DNA of 64,000 bases. It comes from Actinernus sp. WN-2022 (Eukaryota; Cnidaria; Anthozoa; Actiniaria; Actinernidae). The first letter of the stretch is position 1. Each line of letters opens with the position of its first letter. Location of the stretch: positions 103,589,006-103,653,005 of the forward strand of contig JAOWCC010000019.1 in NCBI GenBank assembly GCA_030867875.1, given 5' to 3'. The notes under the pieces are model-generated. The model saw only the letters and a list, made by a program, of their open reading frames with translations. It made no database searches and was not told the origin of the DNA. Of the stretch, positions 35,729-50,700 are shown one piece after another. The translations under genes and the position numbers were made by a program.

Positions 35729-38700
35729 GTAAGACCAGTTATTTTGTGGTTTATTAATTCATGTCGTTCTAGTTAATTTGTATGTCAGTATTTTACTTTA
35801 ACAGAGCAGGAGTACTTGGAAAATGAGCAATTTGCTTTTTACCGCTATCGATAATTGTCGAGGAAACCTGCTATACCGGTTAACATTATTCTTCAAGACA
35901 GTTTGCTGACATTTTCGTCTTCGGCAAATACATCGCCTTAAAATTATTAACCGAGAGGTTTGACAGTTCGGTCACAGAAAATCATGTCCGAATTTCTAAC
36001 TGATCTTAGCATTTTATTTCTATTTACTAAACTGTACGGAAATGGAAGGTTCCTACGTCCCAATTCGCAATTTATAGTTATAACCGTTTACATCAGTTTA
36101 GTTTAATAAATTAAAGTTAGTTTTTTACGTGTGTCCTAATATTGGCGATGGTTTTCGTCATAACATGGCCAAAATAGCTGTGGTCCCACGAGGCGGCCAG
36201 AGAATAAACTTTTTTTTACAACAACTGTCCATTTTCTCGCTCTCTGACTGGCAAATTTTTATCGTCACTGAGAAAACAGACAAAAATGCTGACGCGAGGT
36301 GCACGGGAGACCGAAAGCCGAAGTTGCATACATTTTCCATTGTCTGTTGTTTTAAAGAACTTGAAGTTAGTTTTTTTATGTGTACGCCGTGTTTTTGGGC
36401 AGGGAGGTTTTTAAAGCTGTTGGTCTTGTCTCATTTTCTCTTTGAACCTAATCACGGGGAAGTTAAAGAACCTGTTGTACTATTCGTGGAGAGAATATGG
36501 ATTGCTACCCGATTCAACATACATACATCTTATTAGATAGTTTTTCAGGTATTATAGGACATTCAATTTACCTTGATAGCTTCCAGTCGTATAATGAAGA
36601 GGGCTATTTCCGACTTTTCTTCCTTCGTCATTTTTAGTAGTTGTGATTAAGTTTGCATTACCTGATTTCTTTTTATTTTCAATATTCTCCCTCAAAAGCT
36701 TCTGAAAAGTTTAGCTGTTGAAAATTCTATTACTATTATCTATTATCGGTTCTGCCGTTTCAGTAACAGCTAGCAGCTGAACCGTTCCAACCAGGGTCTT
36801 ATTTTCGCGCCTATTTCGCGTACCATGCATGCATTTAGGTTTTGTTGCGGCCGATAATAGGTTCCGCGGAACATTCGTGAAACTTGGTCTCTGGGAAGCA
36901 GAAAACCAAAACGAAAATGAATTCGGATTCAACAGGCTTACGGGATACGAGATGGCCTACGTTGTTTTGGGACGAAGTGCGAAGATTTTCGGTCCGAGTT
37001 AAGCCAACCCTTTCGGGAATCTCGTCTTTGTTGTAAGGAACTTTTATGCCACGTGAAAGCGCCATTAATTCTTCTCCAGGCTAGGAAAATCTTCTGTTTT
37101 TCGTATAAATGATATTGAAAGAAAGAAGTGAAACGGCAAGGTTATAATCGCTACGAAACGTTCTGTTTCGGGGTGGGTAAGAATTTCGTTTATTTGAAAA
37201 ATATTTTCGAGTGCACGATTATAGGTTTTTTGCGATAACAGTGTTAGGAAAATGAAATTTTACAATTTTAGGCTAAATTCTACTTTTGGAAAAACATACA
37301 ATAATAAATACAGTATACTTTGATTTTGGAAAAGTCACACTTTGCTTTGAAACAATGATGCCCCTTTGTCGTACGCATTGCTTTTAATCAAACCTTCATT
37401 TTGTTTAATTGCCTGGTCTGTATCTGTGTCAGTCTGTATGTGTATTTGCTTGTATCTGTATCTATCTGTATGTGTATCTATATTTGTATCTGTATTTGTA
37501 TCTGTATTGATAGTGTATTTGTATCTATGAGATGACAAACGATTGAATAGAACATACGTTTGAAGAACATGTTCTTTCTTTATATATATAGTCAGTTATT
37601 ACTCTTTACATCTCTTTATCTTACTGATATCTATTGGAGATAGCAACTAACCAATAAGTGCTATAAATTACGATTAAAGATCTTGTGAACTAATAGGCCT
37701 TTTGCAGGACACAGTCACGTGCTGATATAATACAATCACGTGCTGATATAATACAGTCACGTGCTGATATACTATGAATTGAGTTCGCGATCCCCATGGG
37801 AAAGGCGTTGCCATGGATGCTGCACGGATGGCAAGCTATCTTTTAAAAATGCTGTTTTAGAAAGATCGACAATCGATTGGAGGTGGAAAATAGCATTTAC
37901 AAATAAGTTTTGCTAATAACACTACCGATCTCTTCCAAGTGCCTTTAGATATATGAATTTAGATTTTTTGCCATCCAGTACAACCGCATGATTGCATTCC
38001 TGTAAAAGGCCCACTGTACCATACAACTAAAAAGCCCAATACTACCTAGACCCGAGGACCGCTAGGTAATGGACTCAATGCCAGCGTCCGATCGAGGTAT
38101 TTCGGTCTTATTTCGAGTTTTCTCACCAAAGCTATTCCTATAGAAAAAGTAAAGGCGCACCGTTGCCTGCCAGGTTTGTAAATTAAACAAAACACTGAAT
38201 CATACAATGTAATTCTCTTTAGACATTACAATGAACCATTCAAACATTGTTGTTTCGTAATGAACTATATTCTTCAAAATGAATATCCTAGGATTGTGAT
38301 AAAAAGCATAGAATATGATACGTCAATGACATGCACAGTTGGAGTATGCTAAAATATATCCCATAATAACGAGACGGTCGGTTCTCAAAGAGGAAGTGAG
38401 TGAAAGCACTAGTCCTATACTAAATTCATAAAACCGTACTTACTGATATCTTCTCTTATTAAGCAGAAAGCATCTGCTTATGTAACATTTACAGATTTAT
38501 GCGTGTTTCTTTTCTTTTCGTGTGTTCTTGCCTCCCGTCTCGAATAGTTTTTTTTAACTAACTGCGGTTTGGCAAGTTACTTGTTTAAAAAATATTGACA
38601 TAATAATAAAGTATTGAATTTGAGCTTATTGCTTTTCGTTAAGTTGTATTGAAACATATCACGTGTATGATGTGAACACCATCAGCTTAGTATCTTCTTT

Positions 38701-41700
38701 ATAGTTACAAATTATAATATTTAAAGACTAATATATTATGTGTTACTCTCAAAACACGGTATTTGCTCTTTTGTTACGACATAAAAAGCTTCAAAATTTA
38801 AATAAAGGTTTAAGACTCAAAACCACGATGATAAGGAAATAATTACAAACATATCAGAATCAGATTAAGAGGAACCACACAGTTCTTCTTTTAATTAGAT
38901 ATGTTTTATGTGATCTTTGGCGACCCTGTGCCGTGACCAATATAACCAACTGAGAAATAAAACTGATAACGTTTAATTAGCTATAGTGCTATATTGCATC
39001 GAGGTTTTGAGGTTTGATACAATACAATACAAAAACCTTTATTTAAACACGATTTGTTTAAACGCAGCACAATTGCTGATGTGGTCGTGGTAAACCATCA
39101 ACAGATGTAGCCATATGCTTTCGAACAGATATCGAGAAAAGGAGGCAGTCCTTGATCCTCTTTGTACTGTTTGATTAAGGCGTTGTTCATTATTATTCGC
39201 GTTGACCTTTCGGGCTCAGTTTAAGGTGGCCCGCGGCTATTTATTTTGGCAACGGGGGTCTTTTTAAATCGCGTTTTTGAACAGCTAAACATTATCCGAT
39301 TTCTGAGATTTTTTGGACTTTTAATAAAGATTCCTTGAATTTTATAAAAAGTACAATTAGAAAGTGATTAACAAAGAATTGCTGAAGATATAAGCGATTT
39401 TCCAAAACGTTGTTTTCTAGGAAAGAGCGTATATTTCAAAACCCAAAAGATGGATTTGTACCATTTTACTTTCAACGAGTGCCCAACCTCCAAGGTCTGT
39501 GACAGGCAAGTTTCAGGTTAATCGGCACCATACAAGTTTCTCAGCAAACGGCTGATCAATTTTAACCTTAAACTATTATGCTCATGCATCTGGTTCAACT
39601 GCCGGAGAAATATTACGGTAATAATTAAATTGTACATACCATATGGAAGTTCAATACCACTTGAAACTTCTGTGCCAAAGGCAAGAAGATCGGAAAACTG
39701 CAACTAACGTTATGTGGCGAACGAAGTAAGATAGGTTATTGCTGAATATTTGCGAAAATCGAGAAATTTGTATTCTTTCGGCGTCAAAAAAATTCACTCG
39801 TTTGTTTTTCTTAACCTCCTAATATGACTTACAGTAGCATATTTTAAAGTACCTTACCGAGTTTCAGCGCGCTTTGACAATACCCTTTTGGGAAATAAAG
39901 GCTGTAAACTTCAGCTTGTGCGAGACTTCTAAAATCTAAACTGCTTGGAAAACCCCTCATGTTCGCTAATTTATTCAATGTTTTGTTTTGAATTTCCGCA
40001 CGGGTTCTGCCACTTGGGAATCGCGAGGCAAGGAATAATTAAAATTAATGTTGAAATTAAAATGAGGATTAATTTTGCAAGTGTAGTAAGGTATTTGTAA
40101 TAATAGTTCCAGGTTGAGTAATGTTTTGGTGCCAAGGAGTATCCTACTGTGGAAACGTTCTTCAAATGTTCTCCCCTCGTCGCTACTTACTACCATGTGG
40201 ACATAACACGTTAGACACGTAACCCCTGTTTCGTGGGTTACTGCACACAGCCATGAATTACAATGTAATCCTCATTTTAATTTCAACAATAATTTTAATT
40301 ATTCCTTGCCTCACGATTCCCAAGTGGCAGAACCCGTGCGGAAATTCAAAACAAACCCATTGAATAAATTAGCGAACATGAGGAGTTTTCCAAGCATTTA
40401 GATTTTAGAAGTCTCGCACAAGCTGAAGTTTACAGCCTTTATTTCTCAAAAGCGTATGGTCAAAGCGCGCTGAAACTCGGTAAGGTACTTTAAAATATTC
40501 TACTGTAAGTCATATTAGGAACTTAAGAAAAACAAACCAGTGAATTTTTTTGACGCCGAAAGAATACAAATTTCTCGATTTTCGCAAATATTCAGCAATA
40601 ACCTATCTTACTTTGTTCGCCGCATAACGTTAGTTGCAGTTTTCCGATCTTCTTGCCTTTGGCACAGAAGTTTCAAGTGGTATTGAACTTCCATATGGTA
40701 TATACGATTTAATTATTACCGTAATATTTCTCCGGCAGTTGTACCAGATGCCTGAGCATAATAGTTTAAGGTTAAAATTGATCAGCCGTTTGCTGAGAAA
40801 CTTGTATGGTGACGATTAACCGGAGACTTGCCTGTCACAGACCTTGGAGCCTTGTGCACTCGTTGAAAGTAAAATGGAACAAATCCATCTTTTGGGTTTT
40901 GAAATATACGCTCTTTCCTAGAAAACAACGTTTTGGAAAATCGGTTATATCTTCAGCAATTCTTTGTTAATCACTTTCTAATTGTACTTTTTATAACATT
41001 CGAGGATTCTTTATTAAAAGTTCAAAAAATCTCGGAAATTGGATAATGTTTAGCTATTCAAAAACGCGATTTAAAAAGACCCCCGTTGCCAAAATAAATA
41101 GCCGCGGGCCACCTTAATAGATACAATCGTTTAAGACTCGAGTATTATGGGAGCCACAAAGGCCACGTCTCAATAGTGCAGACTAGGTCTTGGTGTACTA
41201 CTGATATACTAGTTTTCATAACTTAAACTTAGTTTTGTCAATCTTTTACACTCAGCTAATGAGTCAGTTACATCATATTATATTAGCTCTACATTTGTTC
41301 TTAACAAATCAAATTGTAATAGTGGCTGATAAGTGTCACTCAGCGGGAAACTCTTTGAGGTGGCTCTATATAAGGAGCGCCCCAAGTTCTCCTTGTGTGT
41401 TGCACTGAGACGACATGCAGAAGGGAAGCTGAGAATAAAACAAGTCCATCTCGACCCCCGTAGTCGTTGTATTGTGTTGCAGTACCACGCCGCAACACTT
41501 TGGTTCACTTTTGCCTTTTCTCATCTAGATTGTCGTTCGTTTAAACAAGCTTTCTTTTTAAGGTCAGTTTCCTTAAATAAGGTCACATCTTTAATGACAA
41601 TATTGAAGCCTTAACTTTATCTTTAAAATATTGTAAATACACCTGTACTATTCTCAGTAATGATTGTTTGTAGAGGATATAATACAGAACTGACGAATAT

Positions 41701-44700
41701 CCTGTAACATTTCCAGTCAATAATCAGTCGTTGCTAGTCGGCAATAATTAGTCATTGCCAATGAATAAACGTCTGGTAACTTCAAACTCTGCGTGAAGTC
41801 AACTTCTGTAACTTGAAGGGTCTTGAGGGGAGCCAGGGGCGTCGATCGTAAGTTGAGTTTGTTGGTATCCGCCCTTGCTCCGAGGGTTTTTCTCCGTGTT
41901 CTCCAATTTCCCTCAAAAACCAAGATGCTAATTCCAATTCGGTCTGTGGTTCAACCGGGTCCTGCTATGGTCTTTCAGGTCTCGTTAAAATTCAGAATTT
42001 GCCGAACAAGATCAGTACAATAGGATCACTTATCTTATGTATGCACGCACCTGTAAAGTGTTGATTAAAATTGTATTTTTCACTCTCAGGCAACTGGGCA
42101 TCCATTGTCCTGTAGCCCTCCCTAAAGACGTCTCTCCAGGATCAGCATGTGATCGAATGCGACACGGCTCCCTCATCAAGCAGCGGAAGGTCTACAGACT
42201 GAGAGCTCCCTCCGGCTCCATGCCATACGCACGTCTTGACATGACCCCTGACCAGCTGGTAGAAGTCCTTAAGGTGGACTCCTTCTTAGGATTCTACGCC
42301 AAGGTCTACAAAGCGATGTTAAATGTAAACATAAAAACACTGAATCTCTACACGAACATGACTCGAGGAAGACCCCCGATCAGTAACATTCATGAGTACG
42401 ACCTTATATTTGAGTTCATGATGGATCTACCGGAGAAGATCATGGGGGTAAGACTGATCGATGGCGCGTACAGAACGCGAATATTATTTATAGGGAAATG
42501 TGTAGTATAGCATGCATTTCACATTAAATAATGCAATTTCGCTTACTCACATACGGTACTTGTTTATTTTTTGTGTCTTTGCATCCCGCCTCGAATAGCT
42601 TTTTAACTAATTGCGGGTTTTGCAAGCTGCGTGTTATATTATTGTAAAATTAATAATACAATATTGATTAAAATTGTCGGCATATGTTTTGATAGCGTTG
42701 GAATTACAGAGACTGTTTGTTAAGCCGAAGACTGTCAATTGTTTATCATAATAAAGGACTAGTTTCTGTAAAAAGAGTTAAAGGGGCTATGCCATGGTAC
42801 TGCGTCTCATGTACTGCGCATGTCATCGAATAATCGTTCGGTTGGTGCCTGTTAATTGGATACAAACAGTTAAACTTCCCTCCCTCAATTCTTCATTGAA
42901 AGGATTTTCAATATTTTCCCTGGGACTGTTTATATAGTTTCAGTTTCATTTTATTTCTATTTACAATACAATAATTACATATACAAAGATAAGCAATTGT
43001 AAAACAGATACATTAAATTATAAGATTAAAAAATAACAAAGATGTACGCAGTGGTCGAAGGAGCGAAATCTTTCGAGTCAACCACTGCAACATTATGTTT
43101 GACATAGAAAGAGATTAAGCTAAAGAAAAATCAAATTGTATTTTATGTCTGATATTTTTGAAGGATATTTTTATACCGTTTTTTAAACAGAACGAAAGAG
43201 GAAGAATGTTTAACAGAAGTATCAATAGTTTCCCAAATTTTGGAGGAAATAAATTTGAATGTATGAATTCCAAAGTTTGTTAGTCATGTTTTCATATTTG
43301 CTTTGATTTTAAGCATCCCACATGGCCGAGAGGTTCGTTAGTTCATATCAAAATCGGTGGAAATAGCTGTTTCCGGCCCGGAACGCGAATGTAAAGTCTG
43401 TTACCGTGACACAGCCACTTTTAACACTAGAACTGTTTTCATAAGATATGCTAGTGACACCTGACGTTCCAAGATTGGGGAAAGTTTTAAATTGAGAGAT
43501 TTAAAAATTAATGTTACTTCTTGTGTTCATGATAGGAGTATTTACGATCGGCGTCTAAGTATGAACCCTTCCAGTCCGACTACACCAAGTGGATTACAGA
43601 CGAGCAGTTCGCCATGCAGAGGTTGGCCGGATCCAATCCGATGACGATCAAGCAGATTTCTTTCGGAAAACGTAAGGATACATTTGCGCATGACTGGGGA
43701 TTAACGTCACGCGCATTATCGACGCAGACCAGAGAAGCGTCCTGGGGTCGATAATGCTCAACATGAGACGTCGTTCCCAGACGCTGTGTTTCGTTCCCAG
43801 ACGCTATGTTTCGATCCCAGACGCTGTGTTTCGTTCCCAGACGCTGTGTTTCGATCCCAGACGCTGTGTTTCGTTCCCAGACGCTATGTTTCGATCCCAG
43901 ACGCTGTGTTTCGTTCCCAGACGCTATGTTTCTTACTGCGCATTTCGTCGAGCGTCTGTGTCACTACGAGCGACAGCGCTGAATAACAATCTCGTACCCA
44001 GACTCCATTTACTGAATAACGTGACGCGCGTAGACTAGGGACGACTGCAGCGTATAGAAAAATGGCGGAAATTTCAAAATTTAGCGAGTACCTTAATTCA
44101 TGTATTTTTCGAAGAATAAGAGTTTTGCTGGAAGGATAAGATTCAAACAGCGAGCGCGAGCGGGCGAGACACGGGCAGCGAGCGGGCGAGACACGGGCAG
44201 CGAGCGGGCGAGACACGGGCAGCGAGCGGGCGAGACGCGGGCAGCGAGCGGGCGAGACGCGGGCAGCGAGCGAGCGAGACGCGGGCAGCGAGCGGGCGAG
44301 ACGCGGGCAGCGAGCGGACGAGACGTGGCACGCTCGCGCATGCGCGCGGTGTAAATTGATTAGACGTATATTTTCCTTTTCTGTTCCTTTTCTTCTTTGT
44401 TCTCTTATGTATAGAGCTCCGCTACAATAACGGAATAACAGGACTTTTGAGGGCATGTATATTGTTTTTCAGCCCGCGTAGTACCATGCATTGCGGCCTG
44501 AACGTAGCGAGGAACGCAAATGGATTACAAGGGCTGAGCAAAAATATGACCCGACGAAAGTCATTTTATTAGTATCATTGCAAGTAATACCATGACAATT
44601 CGGGAAATTAGTGATTAAATTTCCCCGCATGCCGAGGGAGAGTTTGTTGAAGTTTTACAAACTCTCCCGAGGCTTGAGGGCAAATTTAATCGCTAATTTC

Positions 44701-47700
44701 CCGAATTGTCATGGTATAACTTTGTAATACTCTGATCGCCGAGGGACGGAACAAATCTCTGAGAAATTTAGTTTTCTCTGCCTAAACTAAAGACGTTGCA
44801 GTTGAGTTACCTTCGAAAACGTTTTAATGCTCGATTGAATGACCTTGGGTTCCCCTGGGGACAAGTGTGTTGTTTTTCGGAAGAATAGCAGTAAAACACA
44901 ATGTAATTATGTGCTTTACTAAATATTTAAAGGTCATGCGTATATGGTTTTAAGTATCCCACATGGAAGAAGCGAGTTTGAGAAATAAGCTAAGAGAAGA
45001 ACGTGCAGATTGAAATACGTGATCCCACATGGATTACGTTGAAGGTTATGACGAAGCCAGGTCAATTGGATTCAATTTTTTCACCCGGGGGCGCAGGCAT
45101 AATCGTGCCAGAGGGGAGCAAGAGTTAGCCTGCAGAACAGGCGCTTTTCCGGTACGAGCGGAGCGAGTTCTGATACCGATCCGAGTTCTGATACCGACGA
45201 CCTCGTACCGTCTGAAAATCAGGCTAAGAGGGAGATGGCTTTTAAGTCCCAGTGTATTTAGTTTCGAAAAACTGATCCTTCACAATGCTTTGCAAAATAT
45301 AGGACAATGCCGAAGCGCTACGTCCTGTCTGACTCGACTTCCACGGCAAACAGTTGGAAAATAAGGCTTTCACCTGTTGATAAAACCGCCAAAATATCTC
45401 CCCTAGAAAGTACAAATGTAGACTATTCACTGCCTGCTTTGTTCTTCTAAATACTCTCCTGGATTAACGCTCAACCGCTCGATCACTTCTCTCTTGTCGC
45501 CGCCATTTCAGTCAGTTCGCAGGAGGAATGTGCGACATTTCGTGACACATGACAGCTAATTGACCAATCAATATTACAGAATCTGGACGGGAAATGAAAA
45601 TGTATAAGGTATGGCTCAGGCCCTCCTTCTTCTATCTCGTGCCAGTCTCCTTTTTCCATTTTCACGCGGCCAAATCATTTTATCACTTCCTTTGCGTTGA
45701 AATAAAACTGAGCAAGAGTTGATGCTTTTCACCCTCATGTCCAGCCTGCATTGTCTTCTAGTTTTCCCTTATTACGATGCAAGGGAAGATTAGAAATATG
45801 CATTGTTCTTGCAGGGAAATTTCTAAATTTCCCTTGCATTTGTAATGAGCCGGGGAATTTAGAGATTAAATGTGCGTGATCAAACAAAGGAATCAGAGGC
45901 GATTTGCCATCAGTTTACTGATATATTTCTTTTTCGTATTGCTTTGGGTGACGTTTTTTGATCGTGTGAGTGTTTCAGACCTTTAGTTTCAAAATTACTC
46001 GTCGGCGGATTTGCACCTCAATGGCTTCCACCGTCAGCGCCAAAATATGATGATGCAAGAGCCAATGAGATACATAGCTGCATTAGACCAGTGCGCTATC
46101 ACGCACACATTTGATGTCACTACCCAAATATAATGTAATTATACCGGTTACGTAGCGCGCGAGCGGGTGAGGCACGAGGGCAGCAAGGGGCACGCTCGTG
46201 CACTCGCGGGGTTTGAAATTGTTTTTCCTTTCATGTTTTTTTTTTCTCATCGATTTTCTGTGTATGGAGCTCTGCTAATACGGCTGTGTATTTTTCGGAG
46301 ACATTCATATTTTGGTGAGCCTTTCCAAAAACCTTACATGCATGCTCGTTCGAGAAATGGGTTTACCGGAAATACGTTCTCATATATGGTGCATTCTTGT
46401 GCAGATTTATATAACAATCATGTTTATTTGTTCCTATCTAGGAGGCCTTAACTGGCATGAGCTTAAGAAAACGCTGAATCCGAAATTTGATTGGGAAAGA
46501 GCTGTTCAGCAGGCTCTTGGTTTTAGGATATCTCTTAAACAGGTGCGTGACAATCAGTTTGCCAGGATGCTTCGCGTAGAAACTAATAATAATAATAGCA
46601 TAATAATAATATAATAATTGCAAGCCTCAATACGTTTACAAGGAAAAGAACTAGTTAAAAACATCGATGTATAACCTTAGTATCATAAAATGATACAACT
46701 ACACTACAAGCTAAAAAAAAACTATACTCCTAGTTAATAATAACAACTATACTTCTAGTTTAATAATAACATAGAATAAAACTATACTCCTAGTCAATAA
46801 TAACAACTATACTCCTTGCATAATAACATATAATAAAACTATACTCCTAGTCAATAATAACAACTATACTCCTTGCATAATAACATATAATAAAACTATA
46901 CTCCTAGTCAATAATAACAACTATACTCCTAGTCAATAATAACAACTATACTCCTTGCATAATAACATATAATAAAACTATACTCCTAGTCAATAATAAC
47001 AACTATACTCCTTGCATAATAACATATAATAAAACTATACTCCTAGTCAATAATAACAACTATACTCCTAGTCAATAATAACAACTATACTCCTTGCATA
47101 ATAACATATAATAAAACTATACTCCTAGTCAATAATAACAACTATACTCCTAGTCGATATAGCAAAATTACTCCATACTGTTAAGTCTGAAAAAGTATGT
47201 TTTCAAGGAAGACTTAAAAATTAATGACAAATTGCGCATTTCTTATGGCTTGTGGCAAGGCATTCTATACAACAGATTACTTTGGTGCAGCGACTGAAAA
47301 AGCGCGATCACCGTACGTAACGAAAGCAGACTTAGGAATTACTAATAAACCCTGGCAGGCAGAACGTGTGGCGATAAGGTTGAATATTAGATATACAGGA
47401 AGGCGCACTAGCTTGCCCACTCGTACGAAATCTGCTCCAAACCGTACTTCTTTCATATCTTCACGAATTCCGCTCTGATGGCTAATAATAATTTCTTGTA
47501 ATGTTTACTGTGCATTTTCTTTTTTTAAAGGCTATAAGAGACGGCTACTTGTTCGTACTTCGTTACCCTTTGTGTGACGGCATGATTAAGATGGCGGACA
47601 TCTTTGAGCCGGACCCAAAGAGAAAGATGTGGCCTTTCTTGTCACCAATCGCTTTATTCGCATCCGTACCACCAAAACGTACAACAGACAGAACAAGATT

Positions 47701-50700
47701 CATGCCCGTTGCTATCCAGATGGATTACAAACCAGGTGAGAATATGTGACGCATGTTATATTTGACACAGTGGGTATTCTAGTGTTCCAGTATAAGATTG
47801 TGTGACAGTCATGAAGAACGTGACACATTGCACGAAGATACGTTGATTTAAATATCTACACGGTGTAAGAAATATAGTGCCAGATAATGCAAGGAAGAAT
47901 GCGTGATACACAGGTTATGGACTGACGCAATTTATAACGTGACGGTCACGGTCACGCACAAGTCGATCAAGTCCTTTTAATAGCTGGTCAGACCGCGTAA
48001 TTCGTGACATAACACAATATAAATGATATCACATAAGTAACTATGGATTTGCGTTACATTTAAGAATCGGATGTTTTCACTCCTGATGATGGTGGACAGT
48101 GGACTATTGCAAAACTCAACGTACAGATAACTGACCTGGCCCACAGTCAAATCGTGGAACATCTTGTGAAGGTAGATATTTAAGAAATAGAAAATATTTC
48201 CCGTGTTTCTATAGAGTTATAGAAACACGAGTGGGAGTTTGGGAGAACGAGAAATGGCAGTGGGAACACGAGCCCGAAGGGCGAGTGTTTCCACAGCTAT
48301 TTCGAGTTCTTCCAAACTTCCACAAGTGTTTCTATAACTCTATAGAAACAAGGGGAAATGTTTTCTATTTCCTTTATAAAATAATCCACAGAAAATAAGT
48401 ACAACAAAGGAAAATCGCGCGTTTATTATGATCATCAAAACATAAATTCTCCTAACTCGTGCAGTCGTACGTCATGAACTTATCACATGACTAAATCAGT
48501 CAGTTTTGTCAAACTGATCATGGATTCCCTAGCTAAGAAAAACCTTTTAATTGGAGCCCAAAATTACACAGAATGATGAAGAAAAAGAAGCTCTGTGGAC
48601 TAATGCTAAAACTGGACTGACAATACACGGAAGCACGTAATGTTCAACAGTTCATTTTGCCTCATGGACTTGACGGCGTGGATCAAGCGGGCGCCGGTTT
48701 TCGTACCAAACAAAGTTTGCAGGAGATCAAGACGTGTTGCAAGAAAGGAGGATATTTTGGATTTCTCTTTAAAATCTAGAGATACAAAGCATGGAAGTCA
48801 TCAGTTGTTTTGTACATTCTGTCTTCCAAGGACTAGAATAGTTCTTCGTCGATTCGCTGTGTGTCACGCCTCATGCGGTCGCATACGGACGGCAGGTTGT
48901 TTTCATCAGACACTTCAGGCTTGATCAGATTTGCTTGCCATTCTCATCCTCTACGGCACCTGTAGAGAGTCATACTGAACCGTACATTCCTCAATTAACC
49001 AAGAGTAGTCGAAAGCTTGGATGTTGATTAACTTTGTCAGGTTTGTGCTCCACATTTTGCTGTACTTTTGATTTCCATTTCTATTTCAACCTCTATTTTG
49101 TGCATCTAGATCATGTTAGAAATATTTAAGACAGGATTTTTTTTAAAGTTCTCCGGCTTAAATCTACCAAACAATAGTTTTTAATTGAGCTTAGTCAGCC
49201 AAAATAGACTGTTTGGGCGAAAATGATTGTTTAAAATCGCACAAATTGCGAGCAACTCAACTTTGTCCACAGAAATGAATGTTGTAATTCGTACTTTGAG
49301 ATTGTTTTGAGTTCAATAAAACATCGGCTTGTTCCTAAACTAACGACACATTGTCGTTTATTACAATACTGTAGCTGGTTCTTCATCGAATTGAATTTAG
49401 TGCTCAATGTTTTTAGAAAAGTGTAGGAATTATTTCGCCGAGTTTCAAATTGAGTTCAAGGCCACGATGCCGGCATAATTTGCCATGTTTCTATAGAGTT
49501 ATAGAAACACGGCTTTCAACCAATCAGAGCGCGTATTTTCTGTGGATTATTTTATAATAAAATGTATCAACCACACGTCTTTCTCAGGCCCAGGACAGGA
49601 ATTTTATCGAGATAAACAAATTGCACACTCAAAATTCTCAAGCAGCCGATATATCCCATTATAACCCATCAAATATTTTCTCATGGTTGAAATGCGTCAC
49701 CTGACCCGATTTTTTTTTCTCCGCCAGCAAATACACCTCCTGTGAGCCTAAATCCCCGGGGGGGGGAGGGGTACTCCCTTATATGGGTTATACGGGTAGG
49801 TGCCGCGAAAATACTTGAAGGATGATAACAATAATAACCTACATTGTGGCGTCGAAATATGCCCTGTAAAAGTGTCCTTAGACATTATCCGATCTTCGAA
49901 GCTCGCAGTTTCCCTCGAGCTTCGCCCTCGGGAACTGTTCTCTTCTCGGAACAGATAATGTTCGCGGTCATATTTCGACGCCACAATTAATTATTAGGTT
50001 TATTGTTCATATATCATTATAAGATAAGGTGAAAGTCTGGGAGGGATTAAATATATTGATTTTCCGGGAAACAAAAACAACTGAATCAAGGTACTCTAAA
50101 CTTCTCTCTAAAGCAATATTTCCATCCACTTAAATTTTTGCCATCCTTCATCAAGCTAGTCGCAGGTTTCCTGAAAGCACACTCTGCTAATATCTGACTA
50201 GTATTTTTGTCTTTGGCCATGATAAATGTTATCCTTTTGGTGAATGACAGGGTTCTGAGTTCTAAGTGTGACTTAGACTGTACTTGGCTGTTTTTGTCGT
50301 AGGTTCACTTCTCTGCGGAGGTTTACTGTGTCAGCCTCTACCGTCACATTTCCCAACGCCACCCGCTCTACCAGATGATGAAGTATCATTGCCGTGGCGT
50401 GATCGTTCCCAACACGTTTGGGGGACCTACGCTAATCTACCCAAATCAGTTTACTCACAAACTGTTTGCCTTTGGATATAAGGGCACGTTAAACCTCGTA
50501 GCAAAGTCTGCTGCGGCCTTCAGCTGGGACAACTCTGATTTTAGAAAAGACATCAAGGTATTAATTGATTGTTGTAGATATTTACACAATAATTGGAATG
50601 AGTGTGAAACGGGAATACGGAGGATAAAACGCGAACGACTTAAATGTCAGCCCGTCAGAAGGGATTTATTATATAAAATCAAACACAAAAAAAAACCGAC

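Noticed and set aside
36129..36536. 135-codon plus-strand frame in intron 1
   Set aside because: It has no recognisable domain, repeat or splice context, and a frame of this size can occur by chance in 64 kb.
39518..40819. Two similar 61-codon frames (MQFSDLLAFGTEVSSG...) that might be a duplicated gene
   Set aside because: They are the same sequence in the two arms of the palindrome 39225-41113, so the similarity reflects the palindrome and not coding selection.
43552..43671. Alternative exon 3 start at 43560
   Set aside because: The AG at 43558 keeps the frame but has a weaker pyrimidine tract than the one ending at 43535. It remains possible as a minor splice form.
43884..44456. Longest open frame in the window (190 codons, minus strand; repeats of ARSLPASRPLA)
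   Set aside because: It is a translation of the 22-bp tandem repeat, which stays open in several frames because 22-mers cycle through frames without stops.
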